The position numbers and the translations under genes are program-made. 64,000 nucleotides of DNA from Pseudoalteromonas umbrosa. Lineage in GTDB: Bacteria > Pseudomonadota > Gammaproteobacteria > Enterobacterales > Alteromonadaceae. The notes beneath the pieces are model-generated. The model worked only from the letters and a program-made list of their open reading frames with translations, ran no database searches and was not told the origin of the DNA. How positions within the stretch are numbered: position 1 is the stretch's first letter; every line of letters starts with the position of its first letter. Shown here piece by piece: positions 1 through 10,400 of this stretch. The stretch spans positions 84,624 through 148,623 of the forward strand of contig NZ_JASJUU010000022.1 in the NCBI RefSeq assembly GCF_030125375.1. Direction: 5' to 3'.

Positions 1-3000
1 CAGTTCTGGGCGTGACAAATACCCACGCGCAAGACCTGAACCTGCGATATACAGCTCTCCTGCGACCCTTTGTGGACACAAGTTCAATTGATTATCCAGC
101 ACATACAGCTGCGTATTCAAAATCGCTTCGCCCAAGTGTACCGGAGTCTGATCAACCGGATAACAACTTGACCAAATTGTGGTCTCAGTTGGCCCATACA
201 TATTCCACAACCTCACCCCAGTTGCCGCTAAATCGTTCACCAATTCCTCTGGCAGAGCTTCACCACCACATAAAGCCAATTTGCCCTTTACAGACGTAAG
301 TAAGTCAAGTGTCAACAAGCTGCGCCAGCCTGCTGGGGTTGCTTGTAACAAATCTTGCTGAGCCAGTAGATCAGGCGTAAGTGAAGTGGCATTTTGTGCC
401 ACCGTCACTGTACCACCACTTATCAGTGGCAAGTAAATCTCTAAACCCGAGATATCAAATGATAACGAGGTTAACGCCAATGCATGTAAAGGCCCTTCAA
501 AAGCGAGCTGCTGTTGCATACCCAGCAGGAAATTAAGCAAATTACCATGACTGATCGCCACCCCTTTAGGCAGCCCTGTAGACCCTGAGGTATATAAGGT
601 ATATACCAGCTGATCATGATGGCGCTGCGTATTAGGCTTAGACTTCGAATATGTATCCAGTGATAACTCAGCCACATTTATGCAAGTTACATCCGCATTA
701 AAATCAATGTTGGCATTGGTAAGCACCAATTGAGCACCACTATGCTGACAAATATAATCTCTGCGCATTGTAGGCAATTCAACTGCTATTGGCACATATA
801 CACCGCCAGCTTTACTGATAGCAAGTATTGCCACAATCATGTCAATGCCTCTAGCCATACTCACCGCAACCGGCATCTCGGTGGTTAACCCAGCTGCGAG
901 TAATGCGTGAGCAAGCTGATTTGCCCGACATTCTAGCTGGCCATAAGTCATTGAATCATTTTGTTCATTACGCAGTGCTATGGCATCCGGTGCTTGCTTA
1001 GCCTGCATCTCAAACATCGCTAAAGCATCACTGTTTGGCAGCCTCTGATGCTGGCCAACACCCAACTGTTGAATCGTTTTCTGAGCTTGTATGTCCAGCA
1101 GTTGAATATGACCTAGCGGACTGTCCACTTGAGATTGCACAACATCCAACAGATTTTCCAAATTGCTAGCAAGCTGTGCAACCAACTCAGCACTTAAACG
1201 CCACTCTTGATAGGCAAAGTTAATCGTTATTCCGTCAATGGTTTCAACGAATACTGTCAGTGGATAATTAGTTTCTTCACGGTTTTCAACCAAAGAGAAA
1301 CTCGCACCATCGAGCTCATTCTTACCCAGAGTATCTGAAATAGGGTAATTTTCAAAAATGAATAAACTATCAAATAGTCCTTGCTGATCAAAGCTCACTT
1401 TCCCCTCAGCCAGCTTTTGAATTTGATATAACGGCGTATGTTCAAATGCACGACTGTGCATACTCTCTTGCTGGCATGCTTTCAAAAACTGGCTTAGCGT
1501 TTGCTCATTATCAAGTGTATTTATTACTGGTAGGGTATTGATAAATAAGCCAACAGTAGTATCACTCCCCACCAAATCTGCTGGACGACCTGACGTAGTC
1601 GCACCAAAACATACCGTTGATTTATTTAGCATACGGGCCAAAAGCAAAGACCATACACCTTGTAGAACAGTATTCACCGTGATCTCTTGTTGCTGTGCAA
1701 AAGCGTGTAATTGCGCCGCTTGCTGAGCACTTAATTGCAACGAGTGTTGAGCATAGCCACGCGCACTATCCAAGTGCGTGCGACCTTGTAATTGCGTTAA
1801 GTAAGTGGCTTCATCCAATTGTGCAAGGCGACTTTGCCAATAGTCGTCTCCCGCCCTCTCCTCTTGCTTGGCAAGATAGACCAAGTAATCCTGATACTGG
1901 CCACCTAATTTGGGTAAGGTTTGTCCTTGATATGCCATCATCACTTCCGCCAGCACCGCTGTACTACTCCACCCATCCAGAAGCATGTGGTGGTAAGTCC
2001 AAATAAAATGATGCTGCAGCGGCGCATGCTGTACTAAGGTGAATGACATGAGGCCCACCTTTTCCGTCACCTTAAACCCTTGCTCCAATATTGATTGGGC
2101 TAAATGTTCTGTCGATTTTGTAGGTTCTAATTGCCAATCTAATTCACTAAAAGTAATTTGGTGCTCTGCAACTACATACTGTAATTGTTGCAACGGTGTA
2201 GAAATAAACCCTGTTCTCAGTGCCTCATGCCTATCTACCACTTGTTGCCACGCGGCTTTAAATCGCATGACATCTAAACCACGGATATCCAGACGTAGTT
2301 GGTTCATATACGCAGTACTTTCCTCAACTAAGGAGTGAAACATCATACCCTGCTGCATCGCTGAAAGTGGATAAATACTAGAGACAGATTGCTGCGCAAT
2401 AGGAAGTGCATCTAACTCTGCTTGCGACAATGACAACAAAGGAACATCTGCTGGCGTCAGGCGCATATTAGCGTTGCTACAGTGCGCAATGACTTGCGTC
2501 AGTGCTTGCTCAAATAGCGCCTTAAAATCAGTCATATCCGCAGATGCCAGACACGCTTCACTGTATGTAATACCCAGCTGCAAAGCTTTATTTTGAACCG
2601 CACCATTAATAGCAATATCTGCGCTCAGCGGATTTTGCGCTGCAATACTACTACCGACACCTGTTGTGCTCATCTGCCACTGAGCAAACTGCGCATTGTT
2701 ACTGGCATCAATTTGACCTAGGTAGTTAAACTCAATTTGCGGCTTACGGTCAGTTGTCAGCGCCTGCTGTTGTGCCGCGCTGCCGTAGTACTTGAATGCC
2801 CCATAGCCAACTCCTTTGTTGGGTAATGCACGTAAATGCTCTTTGACAGAAATAATAGTTTGAGCCAAATCGCCATTGCTTACCAATTTCACTGGATACA
2901 AGGTGGTGAACCAACCTGTGGTACGACTTAAATCAAGCTGTGATTGCCATGGCTCTCGACCATGACCTTCTATAAATACTTGAGCTTCTTTACTACCAGT

Positions 3001-4449
3001 CCATTGCTCTAGCGCCACACTAAGTGCGACAAGCAGTAATTCATCGATGTGACTGCGATATGGGCGTATCGCCAATGATAACAATGCCTGCGTTTGTTCT
3101 TCATCAAGTGTCACCTGCAAAGTTTTCGCACTTTGCATCGTGTCATCACCTGCACTAACAAAATTAGGTAGTGTCAACGCTTCACACTGCTGCTTTTGCC
3201 AAAATTCAAACTCATCTTCATTACTACTTGGATAAGCTTGTATCTCCTTAGCCCAAGATTGATAACTGTGGCTTTTTGATGCCAATGCAATTGTTTTACC
3301 GGCGTTTAGCTGCATAATGCTACGCAATAAATCATCCACTAAAATGCGCCATGACACGCCATCAATGACTAAATGATGTGCAATTAATATCAGCTCTCGA
3401 CGACTTTCACTGTGTACATAAATCACCCTAAGCACATCGCCATTATGAATATTTAAGCTGGTTTGCGCTTGCTCAGCCGCCGCAGCTAAGTCTGCGTCGA
3501 ACGCCCCATCCGTGGTTTTTTGGTACCATACAACCTCTCGATAATGACTCTCTTCATAATCTCGGTAGGCTTGTTGCCAACCATCTTGATATTGATATTG
3601 CAAACGCAAACTATCATGATGCTTGATCAGCATGTCTACACTGTCAGTGAGTATATCCAACCTAATCGGCATTGGGGGGGTCAATCGGATCGCCTGATTC
3701 CAATGATTGACATTGCTTGGCTGTCTTGCAAAATAAGCTTGCTGAATAGGCAGTAACGGTACATCACCGCGAACCACTTGTGAGACCTGATGCTCGCTGT
3801 CTAACTCGATGAGTTCTAATGCCAATTGGGCAATCGTAGGAGCTTCAAATACTTGCTTAGGGCTAAGAGTAAATCCCTGCTGGCGCATCGAAGCTACAAT
3901 TTGTAGGCTTAAAATTGAGTCACCACCTAAAGCAAAGAAATTATCATGACGGCCAATTGGGCTCTGATCTAAAACCTGTTGCCAAGTTTGACAAAGTAGC
4001 TCTTCACGCGCTCCTTGCGGAGCCTGATAAACCGTCTCAGTTTGCCATTGTGGTGTTGGCAATGCTTTTCTATCGATTTTACCATTGCTGTTATGCGGCA
4101 TCTCATCCAACGCCATCACCAATGCTGGTACCATGTAATCAGGTAGCCACTGGGCGATGGTCGTTGTAATCATTTCGCTATCGAGTGCTTTACCAGACAC
4201 ATAGCCCACCAACTGAGTTGTGCCCGTGCTATTGTCATCAACAACAACGGCTTCACTGACTCCTTCACAGCGATACAACTGGGCTTCAATGTCACCCAGT
4301 TCAATGCGGTAACCTCGGATCTTCACTTGGTGATCCGTACGACCTAAATATTCAAGCTGACCATTTTGGTTCCACCGCACCAGATCGCCAGTGCGATATA
4401 AACGGCTGCCATCATCAGCAAACGGATTTGCCACAAAGCGCTCAGCGCT
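1..4449 (-). repeat. Tandem NRPS module repeat, downstream copy (partial)
   Basis: This stretch (end of A2, PCP2, E2, C3, most of A3) matches the next 4.45 kb domain for domain and often base for base. For example, the codons for the GELYIAG segment lie at about 52 here and about 4501 there, 4449 bp apart. Other landmarks give 4449-4452 bp, a whole number of codons, so the unit is about 1483 residues. Boundaries are approximate because the repeat is seamless within one gene. Confidence 0.85.
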
Positions 4450-7400
4450 GAGTTCAGGACGAGATAAATAACCACGGGCAAGGCCAAGACCGGCAATATA
4501 CAGCTCACCGGCCACCTGCTGCGGACACAAGTTTAATTGGTTATCCAGCACATACAGTTGAGTATTTAAGGTGGCATCTCCCAAATGTACTGGTGCCTGT
4601 GTCACTTGGTAGCAACTTGACCAAATGGTGGTTTCGGTTGGACCATACATATTCCAAAGTTGAACGCCACTTTGTGCCAGATCCGCTACCAACTCCGCAG
4701 GCAGGGCTTCACCGCCACACAGGGCTCGCGTGCCCTGCACTTGCGTTAATAAATCAAGCTCTAACAAACTACGCCAACCTGCTGGGGTGGCTTGTATTAA
4801 GTCTTGTTCGGCCAATAACGCAGCGCTCAGCGTTGCGGCATTTTGTGCCACTGTGACCGTACCACCACTTATCAGCGGTAGATAAATTTCTAGTCCAGAG
4901 ATATCGAATGATAACGAGGTTAATGCCAACGCATTAAGGGCACTATTTAAGCCCAGTTGCTGCTGCATACCTAGTAAGAAGTTAACTAGGTTACCGTGAC
5001 TGATCGCCACGCCTTTTGGCAAGCCTGTGGAGCCTGAAGTATAAAGGGTGTATACCAATTGATGGTGGTGGCGCTGCGCATTGAGGTTGCCATCGTCATA
5101 TGATGTCAGCGGCAGATCTGTGACGTTTAAACAGGTCACATCTTCAGCAAAGGACACCTCAAAGTTAGTAAGTACAAACTTAGCACCGCTATGCTGACAG
5201 ATATAATCACGGCGCTCTTCTGGTAGCTCCACCGCGATTGGCACGTACACGCCACCAGCTTTGCTTACTGCAAGTATCGCAACGATCATGTCAATACCAC
5301 GAGTCATGCTAATTGCCACCGGCATTTCTGTGGTAAGCCCTGCTGCAAGCAGCGCTTGCGCCAATTGATTTGCACGACCATTCAGTGCGCCATAGCTTAG
5401 CTGCTGACCTTGCTCGTTTTGCACGGCAATCGCCAATGGGGATTGCTTTGCCTGTGCTTCAAACATCGCCAACGCATCGCTGTTAGGCAATGTTTCTGTT
5501 GTACCAATACCGAATTTCTTAACCTCAGCTTGCGTGGCTTCATCGAGCAATTGAATGTGGCCAAGAGGTTGTTCAACTTGTGTTTGCAATGCCTCAAGTA
5601 GGCGTGACAAGTTGTTCGCAAGATGTGCCACAAATTCAGCGCTTAAACGCCAACCTTGGTACGCAAAATTAATAGTCAACCCCTGCGCGGTTTCAACAAA
5701 TACCGTCAGTGGATAGTTGGTTTCTTCACGGTTCTCCACCAAAGAGAACTTTGCCCCACCCAATTCATTGGCACCTAATGTCTCTGAAATTGGGTAGTTT
5801 TCAAAAATGAGTAAGCTGTCAAACAAACCTTGCTGATCAAAGCTCACCTGTCCATCGGCCAGCTTTTGGATTTGATACAAAGGCGTGTGCTCAAATTCGC
5901 GACTTTGCATACTGTCTTTCTGACAGGTTTTAAGCCACTGACCAATAACTTGCTCATTGTCGAGAGTACTTATCACTGGCAGTGTGTTGATAAACAAACC
6001 GACGGTACTATCACTACCAACCAAGTCGGCGGGCCTACCTGACGTCGTTGCACCAAAACATACCGCTGATTTATTTAACATGCGGCTCAATAGTAATGAC
6101 CATGCACCTTGCAATACCGTATTAACCGTGATCTCTTGTTGCTGCGCAAATGCTTGTAACTGCGCAGCTTGTGATTCATCGAGTTGCAAGGTGTGCTGCT
6201 CATATCCTAAGTCACTATCCAGCGTATCGCGACTTTGCAGTTCAGTCAGATAAGAAGCCTCGTTTAACTGTGCAAGTCGGCTTTGCCAATAATCATCGCC
6301 CGCCGTTTCATCTTGCTTGGCCAGATATGCCAAGTAATTTTGATACTGACCGCCTGGCTGTGGCAATGCTTGCCCTTGATATGCCATCATGACTTCAGCC
6401 AGCACCGCCGTGCTGCTCCAACCATCCAGTAACATGTGATGGTAAGTCCAAATAAAGTGATGCTGCTGAGCAGATTGCTGTACCAAGGTAAATGACATTA
6501 AGCCCACCTCTTCAGTCACCGCAAAGCCTGTCTCCAAAATCGTACGAGCCAGCTCATCAGTAGATTGACCAGACTCAACTCGCCAGTCTAATTCATCAAA
6601 AGCGATTTGGTGATCTTGAATAACATATTGAAAATTTTGTTGCGTCGTCGAGATAAACCCTGTTCGCAGCGCGTCATGTCGATCGACGACCTGCTGCCAC
6701 GCTGCTTTGAAGCGCGTGACATCTAGATCACTGATATCCAACCTTAACTGATTTAGATATGCGGCACTTTGCTCTACCATAGAGTGGAACATCATGCCTT
6801 GTTGCATCGCGGACAGCGGATAGATGCTCGACACGGATGACTGCACTATCGGCAGCATATCTAGTTCTGCTTGAGACATAGTCAGTAATGGTACATCCGC
6901 AGGTGTAAATCGTACCTCGGCATCAAGGCAATGGTTAATAACCTCAATAAGCCCATGCTCAAAGCACTGAGCAAATTCAGCCATATCCGATGATAATAAC
7001 TGTGCACCACTGTAGCTGATGGCTAACTGTAACTGGCTATTTTGGATAGCGCCATTAATTGCAATGTCGGCGCTGAGCGGGTTTTGTGCGGCAATACTGC
7101 TACCAACACCGTCAGTACTCATCTGCCAATTGGCTAACTGCACATTGCTGTTGGCATCTAGCTGACCTAAATAATTAAATTCAATTTGCGGCTTACGTTC
7201 AGTGCACAGTGCATGCTGCTGTGCTTCGCTGCCATAATATTTAAATGCGCCATACCCGATGCCTTTATTGGGTAGCGCACGCAAGCGTTCCTTGGTCGTG
7301 ATAATGGTGTGTGCTAAATCATCATCATAACTTAACTTCACAGGGTACAGCGACGTGAACCAACCAACAGTGCGGCTTAAGTCCAATTGCGACTGCCATG

Positions 7401-10400
7401 GTTCACGGCCATGCCCTTCCAAAAATATCTGTGCGTTAGAACTACCTGTCCACTGCTTCAAAGCCACACTCAAAGCGGCCAACAATAGTTCATCGATATG
7501 CGTACGGTATGGGCGTGATGCCTGAGACAACAAGGCTTGAGTATGTGACTCGCTCAACTTAACTTGTAAAGTTTGCGCACTTGCTATAGTTGCGTCGCCA
7601 TCTGCCACATAATTGGGTAAGTCAATAGCATCACACTGCTGGTTTTGCCACAGTGCAAACTCACTCGCATGGGCATTTGGATAAGCTTGTAACTGCTGCG
7701 CCCAATATTGATAACTGTGACTTTTATGTGAAAGGGCTAACACCTCACCCGCTGTAGCCAATCCGATGCCTTGTAATAAGTCATCCACTAAAATACGCCA
7801 AGATACGCCATCAATCACCAAGTGGTGGGCAATTAATATTAATGCTTGTCGGCGCTCGCTGTGGACATACAACACACGCAGCGAATCGCCGCGCTGAATG
7901 CTTAAACTGGCTTGTGCTTGCTCAGCCGCATTGAGCAGATATGTATCAAACTCACAGTCTGTGGTTTGCTGATACCAAACCACTTCTCGATAATTAGCTT
8001 CATCGTAGTCACGATACACTTGTTGCCACGTGCCTTGATGTTGAAATTGCAAACGCAGGCTATCGTGATGCTTTATCAGCAGTTGCACACTGTCGTTTAA
8101 CTGGGCCAAGCCTATAGGCTCCGGTGGCATCAAGCGAATAGCTTGGTTCCAATGATCAATATGACTGGGCTGTCTGGCAAAAAACGTATGCTGGATTGGC
8201 AGTAATGGGACTTCGCCGCTCACGACTTGCGGGATTTTATCTTCTTCGCTCAACTCGCTCAGCGCTTCGGCTAACTGGGCAATAGTTGGCGCTTCAAATA
8301 CTTGCTTGGCGCTAAGTGCAAAGCCATGCTGGCGCATCGCTGAGACAATTTGCAAGCTCAGAATCGAATCCCCCCCCAAGGCAAAGAAGTTGTCATTACG
8401 GCCAATTTGACTATGCCCCAGCACTTGTTGCCATGTCTGGCATAATAATGTTTCTCGCTCCCCTTGCGGTGCTTGATAGGCATGTTGAGTATGCAGCTTA
8501 GGCTCAGGCAATGCTTTACGATCAACTTTACCATTGCTGCTAAGCGGCAATGCATCCAGTATCATGATGCTGCTAGGTACCATGTAATCCGGTAACGCGT
8601 CACTTAAGCCCTGCTGCAAACGATCTTCATCCAGGGAACTACCACTGACATAGGCTGCTAATCGCGCGCCACCATTAGGGCCACTGACAGCCACTACCAC
8701 AGCTTCTTTCACGCCTTCTTGGGCAAATAATTGCGTCTCTATTTCACCCAACTCGATGCGCAAACCACGGATCTTGACTTGATGATCGGTTCGGCCCAGA
8801 TATTCAAGCTCACCCAACTCGCTCCAACGTACCAAGTCACCACTGCGATATAAACGGCTACCGTCGTGGGCAAACGGATTGGCAACAAAGCGCTCCGCAC
8901 TGAGATCTGGGCGATTTGCATAACCACGCGCAAGACCAATGCCGCCTATATAAAGTTCACCCACAGCCCCTATTGGGCTCAGGTTCAGTTGCTGATCCAA
9001 CACCCAAAGCTCACATCCGGCAATCGGTTTACCGATTGGCACTGCTTTGTCTGCGCGGCCATCACATTCGTAATAGCTGACATCAATGGCCGCTTCCGTT
9101 GGACCATACAAGTTGTGGATTTCCAGTTGCGGTAGCAACTTAAGCGTATCGGCTTGCAAAGCTGCAGGCAGCGCCTCACCACTACAAATAATGTGTTTAA
9201 TGCTGGTGCACTGTTGCGCCAATGGCTCACTGATAAAGGCTTGCAGCATAGAGGGCACAAAGTGCAATAAAGTCACCTGCTGGGCTTGAATAAGCTCAGC
9301 AAGCTCACGGGGCTCTTTGTGAATTTCAGGCTCAGCTACCACCAAGGTCGCGCCGCGCATCAACGGCCAGAAAAACTCCCACACAGAAACATCAAATCCG
9401 TACGGTGTTTTTTGTAACACGCGATCTTGGCTGTCAATCGGATAGGCTTGGTCCTGCCAGCTGATCCGGTTATACAGTGCATGGTGATGATTCACCACAC
9501 CTTTTGGCTTGCCCGTTGAGCCTGAGGTATAAATCACATAAGCCGCTTGCTGCGGTAAAATAGTGACACTTGGATAGTCACCACTGTGCGTCTCTAAGCG
9601 CTCAGCCAGCGCTGACCACGCAAAATACGGCACGTTAAATTGCTGATTATCGCGATTTCCCAGCACCAATTTAAAGGTGCTATTTTGCGCAATATATTCG
9701 ATGCGATCAGCGGGTAAATTCGGGTCCAGTGGCACATAGGCCGCGCCACTTTTCATCACTCCAATAAGCGCAATCACCATTTCGAAACTGCGGTCAAAAT
9801 ACACGCCAATTTGATCTTCTGCGCCAATGCCTTGGGCAATCAACCAGTGCGCCAATTGATTGGTGCGTTGTTCAAACTGCGCGTAACTCATATGCTCACC
9901 GGCAAAAATCAAGGCACTTTGATCTGGTGTTTTTTGGGCTTGCGCACTGATGATGTCTGCAATAGAGTCTTGCCATTCAAATGCCGACTCGCCATTTGAG
10001 AACGACTCCAAGCTCTGCTGTCTGTGTGCAGGATACCAGTCTAAATATTGCAGTGGTGATGCTGGGTGCAAGGAGACCGCACTGAGCAGCGCAGCCAGTT
10101 CATCCAAGCAATGTTTGGCAAATGCTTCGCTGTATAAGGTGTTGGCATAGTAAAGGTGCAACGTGGTATCACCGCTTACTTCTTCAATCACATCCAATTG
10201 CAAGTCAAAAGGCATTGAAAAGCGCAGCGCCTGGGTATCTTTGAGCGTTACCCCTTGCAGTGAGTCCATCGCACCTTTGTCACGCTTTAGATAATTAAAC
10301 ATCACCTGAAACAGCGGGTGACTCCCGGTGCTTCGTGGCGGTTTAATGGCATCAAGCAGGTGCTCAAAAGGCAAATCTTGATTGGCTTGCGCAAACTGCG

